From the NCBI RefSeq assembly GCF_003332275.1, contig NZ_QOVA01000006.1, positions 116,009-180,008 of the forward strand: 64,000 bases of DNA, read 5' to 3'. The translations under genes and the position numbers were made by a program. The DNA is from Edaphovirga cremea. Lineage in GTDB: Bacteria > Pseudomonadota > Gammaproteobacteria > Enterobacterales > Enterobacteriaceae. Positions 11,801 to 20,600 of the stretch are shown here, piece by piece; position 1 is the stretch's first letter; each line of letters starts with the position of its first letter. Under the pieces are notes generated by a model. It worked only from the letters and a program-made list of their open reading frames with translations. It was not told the origin of the DNA and made no database searches.

Positions 11801-13921
11801 CCCCTGGTCGAAGGCTCACAGGATGAACCGCTCGGCGATGCGACCGATGCACCGTTCGATCCTGACGCCATTGCCACTGCCTATCCGAAACATTACCAGC
11901 GGGCGATCGTAATGGCCTATGTCAGCAACATCATTGATAACGCTGACAGCGACTACCGACTGCTGACCAATGACGGCCTCAGCGAAGCCAAACTGCGCTA
12001 TTGCCAGGCCAAAGATCTGCTCGGTCCCCGCCCGGATGTGCAACTGGTGACCCAATGGAAGCCCGATACTCTGCCGAATATCGCCGCGGCAACCAATGTT
12101 TCCATGCGCCACTTTGAGCAGCAGTTGACGACGCAACTGCCCGCTTTCCGCGGCGAATCCTACGCTGCACAAAGCGTGGCCGATAACCCGAACTTTGTAG
12201 CACCGCTCAATAGCCAACTGCTCGGCTACTGGAACCTGCTGGACTCGCGGCTGTATAACCTGCGGCACAATCTGTCGATTGACGGTACGCCGATCAACGT
12301 GCCGCTGTATGCCGCGCCGATCAATCCAACGGTGCTCATGCAGCAGTCAGCGCAGGGCGGGTCACTGACCAATGCCGCGTCGTCATTTTCGTCCACCATA
12401 CCGCCCTACCGTTTCCGCACGATGCTGCAAAGTGCCTACAGTGCGGTCAACGCCCTGAGCCAATATGGACAGACGCTGCTCAGTTATTACGAGCGTGGCG
12501 ACAGCCTGTCTTTGCAGGAAATGCAGCAACAGCAAATGCTGGATATCTCCAACTTCACCATTACCTTGCAGCAAAACAATATCGACAGCCTGAAGGCCGA
12601 TCAGGATGCGTTGCAGGCCAGCAAGGCTATGGCGCAGCAGCGTCGGGATCACTTCTCCCCACTGACAATTTCCAGTACAGAATCCGACGCCATGGACTTA
12701 ATGACCACCGCGTCCAGCTTACAGTCGGCCGCCAGCCCATTACTCACTACGGGGGGCGCACTCAACATGGCGCCAAACCTCTTTGGTTTCAGTGATGGTG
12801 GTAGCGTTCTGGGTGCGGCACTGCTGGTATCTGGTATGTCGTTTGTATTGGCCGGGGATATTGAGGAGACCGTTGCACAACGGTTGGTGACTTCCGAAGG
12901 CTATCGCCGCCGTCAGGAAGAGTGGCAGATTCAAACCCAGCAGGCCCAGTCGGAAATGGACGTGATTGACGCACAATTGGCAACGCTGGCAACACGCCAG
13001 ACCGCAGCGGTTACTGCACTGCAACAGGCGCAAGCGGACCAGGCCAACCTGCAGGCCACGCTGAGTTTCATGAAGTCCCGTTTCACCCAGGCGTCGCTGT
13101 ATACCTGGCTGACCGGCCAGCTTTCCGCGCTCTACTATCAGGCTTATGACGCCGTCCTGTCGCTGTGCCTCAGTACCCAGGCCAGTTGGCAGTATGAGCT
13201 CGGGGATATCACCACCCAGTTCATCCAGACCAATGCCTGGAACGACAGCTATCACGGCCTGCTGGTCGGTGAAACGCTGGCCCTTAACCTGCACCAGATG
13301 GAATCTGCCTGGTTGAGCCGCAACCAGCGTCGGCTGGAAATCACCAAAACCGTGTCGCTGGCGTCTTTACTGGGCACCGATGACAAAACGGGTTTTCTAG
13401 CACAACTGGCTAGCGGCACGCTGACCTTCTCTCTCAGTGAAAGCCTGTTCGATGCCGGTTATCCCGGCCACTATTTGCGTCAGTTGAAATATATCACGCT
13501 GACATTACCGGCCTCGGTAGGACCCTATCAGCAAGTCAAGGTCATGCTGACGCAAAGCAGCAGTTCAACCCTGCTGAAAGCGGATATCGGCGGAGTGAAA
13601 TACCTGAACGACAGCAACACGGGAAGTCCCACCTACGTCCTGCAAAATCCACGCGCCAACCAGCAGGCAGGGTTCTCGCATGGTGAAGATGACAACGGAA
13701 TGTTCGTGCTCTCCTTTGGTGATGAACGCTATCTGCCGTTCGAAGGAACCGGGGCGGTGTCGAGTTGGGAATTGCGTTTCCCGAACTACACCTCCGACGC
13801 ACAGAAGGCCATCATCGGGCAATTGGACGACATCATTGTTCTCGTGCATTACACCGCACTCAATGGCGGCGCGGCATTTGCCAGTCAGGTAAGCGCACTT
13901 ATTAATCCAGTCACCGCATAA
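5894..13921 (+). CDS. Full-length Tc toxin A subunit (fused TcaA-TcaB, TcdA-like)
   Basis: The protein has 2675 residues from the ATG at 5894 after AGAGGAAGTTAAC. Its first about 1455 residues are homologous to the TcaA-like protein encoded at 2215, and the remainder (from about residue 1459, LNQHYRTGLLSYYLGQY) is homologous to the TcaB-like proteins encoded at 13965 and 17671. It therefore has the single-chain TcdA architecture. Two jelly-roll-like insertions are seen at about residues 385-622 and 929-1165; the second is absent from the TcaA paralogue. The C-terminal half contains the helical channel region (about 2199-2395, heptad-rich, LQQNNIDSLKADQD) and the TcB-binding end (RYLPFEGTGAVSSW). 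The channel segment reads QQRRDHFSPLTISSTES, where both paralogues have QQRYxHYxxLYxENxSS, so two residues are missing and several are changed. It should be a secreted or released pore-forming subunit. Confidence 0.9.
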   Translation: MTQQNFVSPFITRIEDVYQLNNALREAGYQSVFDVIRVPRKQFISQHAGQFGDNTEAVYKLATGFATQISRLYRENELSNNGQPVSNISTGLQGLQQNGPTWLGLFNDDWASYCLSSSPEANDSPVSYLSWLYNQAMTYEGAMGTASIIKLATRRPDLSTLQLDDDAINQVIPSLQLVNEILEDVIENSISGADVRQKLAATRYSTLLPYNYSHDQTRLALENGNESLLDVISQVDIAWPYFIPSALVAGNSEDAKELGSDLSGEQMVILTEADNSTATDLTDFYKENFGITTTDYSDLTKIDIFTKATGLPVPQVEQLLSASAGGSLAIQSQNYLPTATPPATPIAVDPSVYGSVFVNDGVMPAISITAPQAIEQDGGSNPVKNPFQYSPLLFPHPVSTTNPPAIKEGLFGQSLALYNVANSYAYLDPNSDAVATMNGDNNDFTLGFWVKFSALPADNDNKIPLFANSDIAGSVGTFCCALKANGSFYLSCQDSDGKWKNLTTSDTYSVNTWYYIALSWTKETRLATLYMGNKTIGLWYVDLDFTTDSSGNPATGSMATATDKGYTWVFNDSGNCAYYGTSHPVPTILVEMQYDDIIIASRRLTYSQIEAIAYADAPAVGSNYEHYYPLDQENVSLANLSDVRMDRINRMVRLQRWLELPYDQVDLLALSAIQAEGTTVNSTLSLNDNTLRTLGVFRHFQEKYTINAYQFAALINQITPYAITPNVPFFDQLFNSPSLFETPFTITNSDFAYTDLTDTNGRIVKQICAGLQISEAQFLVLAKLIDTNKTGKLTCSLDIVSRFYRLVMLPRWLGLSFTDGLSLLSTMGDGSALKALAAAPVISALDASTGLPAAGDILSILLAASDAADWLQQHGLSASKTYALLQDGSKASIATNAEVNFINDINQQIPASLLTEEMFDNSGVPNTLISDIAEDVPTSSLQFSSEGPTITDQTPASKGIQLDSRQAQYASFSDEMNNTANGAGPWTIGFWFTVKQSPYVANVQAPLISSAAIDANGVASGAGISITLGNSYVLTITVTDGTTPITTTDTPLTFSDTAFYYLAIISDGAGTLTVYIGIPGDNPSVTSVSYSSVSSGCLNLLAENVWALGEDGTLSFHANNPATNAVLQYSDVTVWDSALTEENISAITTAKNPATETITATYVGNYGDSISWMGQLINLVDSHGLVTATATTFDDIQNAVTTDIALLDIDYNVMPENQIVAILTSLIYQAKVSQSGIATSALAKALQVDHSLPAFLLPWAGSSTYDLLSQSWALSPSVLGSSITNETIPANYLKLLYQVARRGIIATQFELSPAMLSLYLANPTWFGVPDTSISLQMFYAFSRYSDWLKLTPKEDAVLAYLSWVNSSTAPTADSVANALAALLHWEPSEVSLAAAHAVSGGIVKTAGQVDIIMRLQTLSAKTGISVAPLISLGGLSTASIYTDWQNTGESIVASQASLAAAISAPLNQHYRTGLLSYYLGQYVPTQTSMVDLVTTPEDVYEYLLIDPLVTNDVTTSRVAQAISSIQQYINGIAFNMEPGYTTASLDLTLWKEGASQYDIWAGEMELDTYPEDYIDPTLRSTKTTFFKDLETVLNQNQINDDTASDAVLTYLNEFEQVANLEVISGYMAGTDQNTSMYYFLGRTRSAPYTYYWRSLDMSQSDPTTHAISVGAWSEWLEIKLPLSDNTLISTARLTLFNNRLYIAWFTRKVTGYDTSRDVDIVSIDINFSWLLLNGTWSTPMVARDVTGYLGQYPGFDEVGAILNSIVMTNVSGGNETITFTLVSQTAPGNKSEITFDCWLNTTSSPGLTVANYNSSAGQQYIQYQYLEKDLSTYNSIASDVTDASLGTPEYIKFADVNIPSIRLNTLFAKELINKASISIGSLLSWGTQQTLEPALTTGGTPVAMDFNGANGLYFWELFFHMPYLVAWRLNQEQQYDAAQKWFDYIFDPAAINRGTDSTGTVIPNYWSVRPLVEGSQDEPLGDATDAPFDPDAIATAYPKHYQRAIVMAYVSNIIDNADSDYRLLTNDGLSEAKLRYCQAKDLLGPRPDVQLVTQWKPDTLPNIAAATNVSMRHFEQQLTTQLPAFRGESYAAQSVADNPNFVAPLNSQLLGYWNLLDSRLYNLRHNLSIDGTPINVPLYAAPINPTVLMQQSAQGGSLTNAASSFSSTIPPYRFRTMLQSAYSAVNALSQYGQTLLSYYERGDSLSLQEMQQQQMLDISNFTITLQQNNIDSLKADQDALQASKAMAQQRRDHFSPLTISSTESDAMDLMTTASSLQSAASPLLTTGGALNMAPNLFGFSDGGSVLGAALLVSGMSFVLAGDIEETVAQRLVTSEGYRRRQEEWQIQTQQAQSEMDVIDAQLATLATRQTAAVTALQQAQADQANLQATLSFMKSRFTQASLYTWLTGQLSALYYQAYDAVLSLCLSTQASWQYELGDITTQFIQTNAWNDSYHGLLVGETLALNLHQMESAWLSRNQRRLEITKTVSLASLLGTDDKTGFLAQLASGTLTFSLSESLFDAGYPGHYLRQLKYITLTLPASVGPYQQVKVMLTQSSSSTLLKADIGGVKYLNDSNTGSPTYVLQNPRANQQAGFSHGEDDNGMFVLSFGDERYLPFEGTGAVSSWELRFPNYTSDAQKAIIGQLDDIIVLVHYTALNGGAAFASQVSALINPVTA

Positions 13922-13926
13922 TCAAA

Positions 13927-13950
13927 GCGCGCCACAGAAATGTGGCGCGC
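13927..13950 (+). other. Intercistronic stem-loop with GAAA loop
   Basis: GCGCGCCACA (13927-13936) and TGTGGCGCGC (13941-13950) form a perfect 10-bp stem closed by GAAA. The ribosome binding site TAGGAG follows immediately and the next ATG is at 13965. No T-run follows. It is probably an mRNA-stability or translation-control element rather than a terminator. Confidence 0.65.
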
Positions 13951-13964
13951 CGTAGGAGCCCTTT

Positions 13965-16900
13965 ATGTCCGCTACCTTAGATAGCCAATTGAATCAGTCT
14001 TACCGTACTGCACTGCTGTCATATTATTTGGGTCAATACGCGCCCAAGACCGCGAGTATTAAAGATCTGGTCACTACGCCGGAAGATGTCTATGAATATC
14101 TGCTGATTGACCCGCTGGTTACCAATGATGTCACGACTTCACGCGTGGCGCAGGCCATATCGAGTATCCAGCAATATATCAACGGTATTTCGTTGAATAT
14201 GGAGCCGGGATATACCACAGATAAACTCGATGTCGATCAGCTAACCCTGTGGAAGGAGGGTGCCAGTCAATATGACATCTGGGCCGGCGAAATGGAGCTC
14301 GATACCTATCCCGAGGATTATATCGACCCGACGCTGCGCAGCACCAAAACCACCTTCTTCAAAGATCTGGAAACCGTGCTTAACCAGAATCAGATCAATG
14401 ATGATACGGCCAGCGACGCGGTACTGACCTACCTGAATGAATTTGAACAGGTCGCCAATCTGGAGATTATTTCCGGGTATATGGACGGGAAAGACCAAAC
14501 CACCAGTATGTATCACTTTCTGGGCCGTACCCGTTCAGCACCTTATACCTATTACTGGCGTTCGCTGGATATGAGCCAGAGTGACCCTGCGACTTACGTC
14601 ATTTCCGTGGGAGCCTGGTCTGAATGGCGGGAAATAACACTGCCGCTGAGTGATGACACGGTGGTGAGTACTGCACGTTTGGCAAGGTTCAATAACCGGC
14701 TCTACATCATGTGGGCTACCCGCAAAGCGGTGGGTAAGGATTCAACCAATACGTGGGACAATGTCGAAGTTGCCGTAAATCTTTCCTGGTTATTACTCAA
14801 TGGTGGCTGGACGACACCGATGGTAATGAAAAGCTATAGCGAGATTGACGATAATAGCACTGACTTTACTGATGCCAGTACCGTGTTGGACACCTATTTT
14901 TCTGCTAATCCCACTAACAATCAGCTATACGCAACTGTTTTTTCGGATTCAACCACGACCACGGCAGTAAGTATTACGCTCGATAGTTGGCTAAATACGA
15001 TTGCAACCGACCCAGGTGTAACCCTCAGCAAATATACGGGAAGTGGGCAAAGCATCATCCAGTGCCAATTACCTGAGAATGCCACCGACCAGCTCAACAG
15101 CATCGCCTCTGACGTGACAGATGCCTCGCTGGGTACACCGGAATATATCAAATTTTCCGACGGTACAACCCCATCCATTCGCCTTAATACCCTGTTTGCC
15201 AAGGAGTTGATTAACAAAGCCAGTATCAGCATCGGCAGTCTGCTCAGTTGGGGCACCCAGCAAACGCTGGAGCCCGCCCTGACCAGCGACGGTACGCCGG
15301 TTGCCATGGATTTCAACGGCGCCAACGGCCTCTATTTCTGGGAGCTGTTTTTCCATATGCCGTATCTGGTCGCCTGGCGCCTCAATCTGGAACAGCAGTA
15401 CGATGCGGCGCAGAACTGGTTTGACTATATCTTTGATCCGGCCGCCATCAACCGCGGCACAGACTCAACGGGCACCGTCATTCCGAACTACTGGAGCGTA
15501 CGCCCCCTGGTCGAAGGCTCACAGGATGAACCGTTCGGCGATGCGACCGATGCACCGTTTGATCCTGACGCCATTGCCACTGCCTATCCGAAACATTACC
15601 AGCGGGCGATCGTAATGGCCTATGTCAGCAACATCATTGATAACGCTGACAGCGACTACCGACTGCTGACCAATGACGGCCTCAGCGAAGCCAAACTGCG
15701 CTACTGCCAGGCCAAAGACCTGCTCGGACCCCGCCCGGATGTGCAACTGGTAACCCAGTGGAAGCCCGATACGCTGCCGAATATCGCCGCGGCAACCAAT
15801 GTTTCCATGCGCCACTTTGAGCAGCAATTGACGACGCCACTGCCGGCTTTCCGCGGCACATTATCTGCCGCACAATCTGTGGTTGATAACCCGAACTTTG
15901 TGGCACCGCTCAATAGCCAACTGCTCGGCTACTGGAACCTGCTGGACTCGCGGCTGTACAACCTGCGGCACAATCTTTCGATTGACGGTACGCCGATCAA
16001 CGTGCCGCTGTATGCCGCGCCGATCAATCCTACGGTGCTCATGCAGCAGTCGGCACAGGGCGGGTCACTGACCAATGCCGCGTCGTCATTTTCGTCCACC
16101 ATACCGCCCTACCGTTTCCGCACGATGCTGCAAAGTGCCTACAGTGCGGTCAATACCCTGCGCCAATATGGGCAGACATTGCTCAGTTATTACGAGCGTG
16201 GCGACAGCCTGTCTTTGCAGGAAGTGGAGCAACAGCAAATGCTGGATATCTCCAACTTCACCATTACCTTGCAGCAAAACAATATCGACAGCCTGAAGGC
16301 CGATCAGGATGCGTTGCAAACCAGCAAGGCTATGGCGCAGCAGCGCTATGATCACTATTACGCGCTCTATAGCGAAAATGTCTCCAGTACCGAGCAAAAG
16401 GCGATGGATTTACTTACCGATGCCGGTTATGAAAGATCCGCCTCCGAACCCCTGCTGATCGTTGGTGGAACGCTGAATATGATGCCCACCCGGGCCGGTT
16501 TTACCGTCGGCGGTGTCGTGTGGGGTGCAGCGTTGTCCGCAGCGGGTGCGGCTTTGCAGGCTGCCTCAGACGCCGTAATGACCAGTGCACAACGTATGGA
16601 TATCTCCGAAAGCTATCGCCGCCGCCGGGATGATTGGCGGATTGAGTACCAGCAGGCACAGTCAGAAATGACCACGATTGATAAACAGAGTGCCGCGTTG
16701 AACCCGCGCCTGACAGCGGCCAATACCGCGTTGCAGCAGGCTCAGGCAGATCAGGCCAACCTGCAGGCCACGCTGAGTTTCATGAAGTCCCGTTTCACCC
16801 AGGCGTCGCTGTATACCTGGCTGACCGGCCAGCTTTCCGCGCTCTACTACCAGGCCTATGACGCCGTCCTGTCGCTGTGCCTCAGCACCCAGGCCAGTTG

Positions 16901-17615
16901 GCAGTATGAGCTCGGGGGTATCACCACCCAGTTCATCCAGACCAATGCCTGGAACGACAGCTATCACGGCCTGCTGGTCGGTGACACGCTGGCCCTTAAC
17001 CTGCACCAGATGGAGTCTGCCTGGTTGAGTCGCAACCAGCATCGGCTGGACATCACCAAAACCGTCTCGCTGGCGTCACTACTGGGCACCGATGCCAACA
17101 CCGGTTTTGCCGTACAACTGGCCAGCGGCACGCTGAATTTTTCTCTCAGTGAAAGCCTGTTTGATGCCAGTTATCCCGGCCACTATCTGCGGCAAATCGC
17201 CACAGTTACCGTCTCTTTACCCACGTTGATCAACCCGAATCAGGACGTGATTGCCACCCTGACACAAACCAGCAGTTCAACCCTGCTGAAAGCGGATATG
17301 AATGGGGTGAAATACCTGAACGACAGCACAAAAGGCAATGCCAACAACATCCTGCAAAACCCGCGGGCCAACCAGCAAGTTGCCCTTTCGCTGGGGCTTA
17401 ACGCCAGCGGGTTGTTTGAATTGAGTTTCGGCGATCCGCGTTATCTGCCTTTTGAAGGCACCGGTGCGGTCTCCAGTTGGCAACTGGCGTTCCCGAACCC
17501 GAAATCCGAGGAACAGACGGCACTCTTGGCCAACCTCAAAGACATCATTATCCAGGTGCACTACACGGCCCTGTATGGCGGTGCAAGTTTTGCAACAGCA
17601 GTAAGCGGTCTCTAA
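13965..17615 (+). CDS. Tc toxin TcaB-like A subunit (first copy)
   Basis: The protein has 1216 residues from the ATG at 13965. It begins with LNQSYRTALLSYYLGQYAP and is homologous along its whole length to the C-terminal half of the fused TcA protein, with long stretches nearly identical in DNA (for example around 15180-16330 versus 11460-12610). TcaB-type subunits carry the translocation channel and the TcB-binding domain of split Tc toxins. The seen features are PYTYYWRSLDMSQ, the block GLYFWELFFHMPYLVAWRL, a heptad-rich channel segment at about residues 760-960, and the C-terminal RYLPFEGTGAVSSW. The channel segment (QRYDHYYALYSENVSS) is complete here, unlike in the fused gene. It probably acts with the TcaA-like protein encoded at 2215. 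Confidence 0.88.
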   Translation: MSATLDSQLNQSYRTALLSYYLGQYAPKTASIKDLVTTPEDVYEYLLIDPLVTNDVTTSRVAQAISSIQQYINGISLNMEPGYTTDKLDVDQLTLWKEGASQYDIWAGEMELDTYPEDYIDPTLRSTKTTFFKDLETVLNQNQINDDTASDAVLTYLNEFEQVANLEIISGYMDGKDQTTSMYHFLGRTRSAPYTYYWRSLDMSQSDPATYVISVGAWSEWREITLPLSDDTVVSTARLARFNNRLYIMWATRKAVGKDSTNTWDNVEVAVNLSWLLLNGGWTTPMVMKSYSEIDDNSTDFTDASTVLDTYFSANPTNNQLYATVFSDSTTTTAVSITLDSWLNTIATDPGVTLSKYTGSGQSIIQCQLPENATDQLNSIASDVTDASLGTPEYIKFSDGTTPSIRLNTLFAKELINKASISIGSLLSWGTQQTLEPALTSDGTPVAMDFNGANGLYFWELFFHMPYLVAWRLNLEQQYDAAQNWFDYIFDPAAINRGTDSTGTVIPNYWSVRPLVEGSQDEPFGDATDAPFDPDAIATAYPKHYQRAIVMAYVSNIIDNADSDYRLLTNDGLSEAKLRYCQAKDLLGPRPDVQLVTQWKPDTLPNIAAATNVSMRHFEQQLTTPLPAFRGTLSAAQSVVDNPNFVAPLNSQLLGYWNLLDSRLYNLRHNLSIDGTPINVPLYAAPINPTVLMQQSAQGGSLTNAASSFSSTIPPYRFRTMLQSAYSAVNTLRQYGQTLLSYYERGDSLSLQEVEQQQMLDISNFTITLQQNNIDSLKADQDALQTSKAMAQQRYDHYYALYSENVSSTEQKAMDLLTDAGYERSASEPLLIVGGTLNMMPTRAGFTVGGVVWGAALSAAGAALQAASDAVMTSAQRMDISESYRRRRDDWRIEYQQAQSEMTTIDKQSAALNPRLTAANTALQQAQADQANLQATLSFMKSRFTQASLYTWLTGQLSALYYQAYDAVLSLCLSTQASWQYELGGITTQFIQTNAWNDSYHGLLVGDTLALNLHQMESAWLSRNQHRLDITKTVSLASLLGTDANTGFAVQLASGTLNFSLSESLFDASYPGHYLRQIATVTVSLPTLINPNQDVIATLTQTSSSTLLKADMNGVKYLNDSTKGNANNILQNPRANQQVALSLGLNASGLFELSFGDPRYLPFEGTGAVSSWQLAFPNPKSEEQTALLANLKDIIIQVHYTALYGGASFATAVSGL

Positions 17616-17634
17616 TTATCTTAAACAACCATAT

Positions 17635-17658
17635 CGGCAGCGATGTGGATCGCTGCCG
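17635..17658 (+). other. Intercistronic stem-loop
   Basis: CGGCAGCGAT (17635-17644) and ATCGCTGCCG (17649-17658) form a perfect 10-bp stem with loop GTGG. AAGGAG follows directly and the next ATG is at 17671. It has the same arrangement as the hairpin at 13927 but an unrelated stem sequence. Confidence 0.65.
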
Positions 17659-17670
17659 AAGGAGAACACC

Positions 17671-20600
17671 ATGTCCAATCTTGACAATCAATTGAACGAA
17701 TCGTATCGCACCGCCCTGTTGTCTTATTATCTTGGGCAGTATGTCCCCAATAGCCAGGACACCACGCTTTCCACGTTGGTGACCACGCCGGAGGATGTGT
17801 ACGAATATCTGTTGATCGACCCGCTGGTCAGCAATGAAGTGACGACCTCCCGCGTGGCGCAGGCGATGTCGAGTATTCAGCAATATATCAACGGTATTTC
17901 ATTCAATATGGAGCCCGGCTATTCTACCAGTTACCTGGATCTGACCCAATGGAAGGCCGGTGCCAGCCAATATGACGTCTGGGCCGGGGAAGTGGAACTG
18001 GATACTTATCCGGAAGATTATCTCGACCCGACGCTGCGCAGCACCAAGACGACATTATTTACCGACATGGAAACGGTGCTGAACCAGAACCAGATTAATG
18101 CCGATACCGCGCAGAATACGGTAATGAATTACCTCAGTGAGTTTGAGGAGGTGGCGAATCTGGAAATCGTCAGCGGATATATGCATAACGAAGATAACAC
18201 CACGCCGAATCAAACTACGGCCATGTACTATTTTCTTGGCCGCACCCGTTCGACACCCTATACCTATTATTGGCGCTCGCTGGATATGAGCCAGAACGTC
18301 AGTAATGTCGTTGCCCTGGGGGCCTGGAGTGAATGGAAGGAAATTACCTTGTCGCTGGCGCAAGACAATATTGTCGCGACCATCAGACCGGTGATTTATA
18401 ATAACCGACTCTATATTTCCTGGTTTGAACGGGATACGGTTGGGATGGAGGGGGAAACGCAAGCGAGCCCGCAGTCAGGGACAGATATTATTCGCCTCAG
18501 CGCCTACATTGCCTATTTACGCTTTGATGACAGTTGGTCTTCTCCACAGTGTATCGATTCTATTTTAAGTAATGACTATACCCGGGTTATCGATCCATCC
18601 GGTGTGGTAACTGGAGGGATCATCCAATCAGAACTCTTCGGATCAAATGTAATAGATAAACTCTATAGTGTTGCCACCTATTATTATTCGGGTGATGCTA
18701 ATAAAGAGATGCTCTATGTCTCTATATTTACAGAAAGCACAGTTGAAAACGTCCAGTATGACGCTTACGAAATAGGCATTAATAATTGGGGAGATAGAGC
18801 TTATTTTGGAACGACAATGTTAAATGCATATTACCCATCATATTCAGGGGGTAAGCAATTGGTTGTACAGTACGAATCAGGACATTCAACAGATACTGCC
18901 ATCCAAGATGTGACTCCTGGAGAGACAGGTGGTGATAATAATGATTTTTTTCTAACTGAGATTGGTATACTGTATCCATTTAGCGTAACATTAGATAATA
19001 ATGACACGGTTAATATATCAGTGAATATTCTTACTAATCAGGGATTCACTCGCTGTGGGACTTTTCATACCAATTTTTTTAGCGGGCCAAATTATACAGA
19101 TTTCGCATTCAATGGGTCTTGGGACGTTTTCAGTTCTGATACAGAATCTAAAGTTAGGAATGATACCGCCCCCTCTAATATTCCTTTCACTCTTTATGAT
19201 AAAAATAACAATGCGATATCTTATCCCTCCATTCAGTCAAGAGTATCATCCCCCTTTCCTTTAGATGACGGTGATACCTGTTGGATGAAGATAGATAATC
19301 CAGATTATAAAAGCGATGTAGCCCCCCTGACAGAGTTAACATTTTACCCAAATGAGGCTTGCGCTTATAATGGTGAGTGGGGCGTCGATTTAATAACTAA
19401 AGTAATATCAACATCAACCAGTTCGACTGATCAAACTTTCTCCTTTTCTGTTCCTGCGCCTCTTGACAATGGTGACTTGACCATTACCTACGGGGGGAAT
19501 GTGATAGAAAATAACGCTACGACGGCAACGGCATGGCGTTCTTATACCATTACATTTGCTAGTGGAAGCCCAATTTATTCACCCACCATCACCACCATCG
19601 CCAATACCAACGGCCTCGGTACCGCGGAATATCTGCAATTTGACGGTTCCACTCTGGAGCCGATCCGCCTGAACACCCTGTTCGCCAAGGAGCTGATCAA
19701 TAAAGCCAGCGTCAGTATTGATAACCTGCTGACCTGGGACACCCAGATGATGCAGGAGCCGTCATTAACTGACGCAAGCCAATCGGTGCCGATGGATTTC
19801 AACGGTGCCAATGGCCTCTATTTCTGGGAAATGTTCTTCCATATGCCTTATCTGGTGGCATGGCGGCTTAATCAGGAACAGCAATATGACGATGCGCAAA
19901 CCTGGTTGAATTACATTTTTGACCCGTCAGCGCTGGCTCGCGGGACGGAAACAGACGGCACTGTCGTGGATTACTGGAATGTCCGTCCACTGGTTGAACT
20001 GCCGCAGGGGGAATCGCAGGCGGATGCCAATCAGGGGGCGACCGATCCGGATCTGATCGCCGTGGCCGATCCGACGCATTATCAGAAAGCCATCTTTATG
20101 GCCTATGTCGGCAATATTATCGACAATGCCGACAGCGACTATCGCCTGCTGACCAATGACGGGCTCAGTGAAGCCAAACTGCGTTACTGCCAGGCCAAAG
20201 ACCTGCTCGGCCCGCGCCCGGATGTGCAATTGGTCAACCAGTGGAAACCGGATACCCTGGCTAACGTGGCAGGCACGACCAACGTGGCAATGCGCCAGTA
20301 CGAGCAGCAGGTTGAAGATAACCTGGTTGCCGCTCCCGGCGTTTCCTATGCGGCCCAGACCGTGGGAGATAACCCGAACTTCCTTTCACCGCTCAATACC
20401 CAGTTGCTCAACTACTGGGATCTGATTGATTCGCGGCTGTATAACCTGCGGCATAACCTGTCGATTGATGGCACACCGATGACTATTCCACTCTATGCCG
20501 CGCCGGTTAACCCAACGGTATTGATGCAATCTGCGCAAAGTGGGTCACTCACCAGTTCGGCAGCGGTGCTTTCCGCCACCATTCCGCCTTGTCGCTTCAA

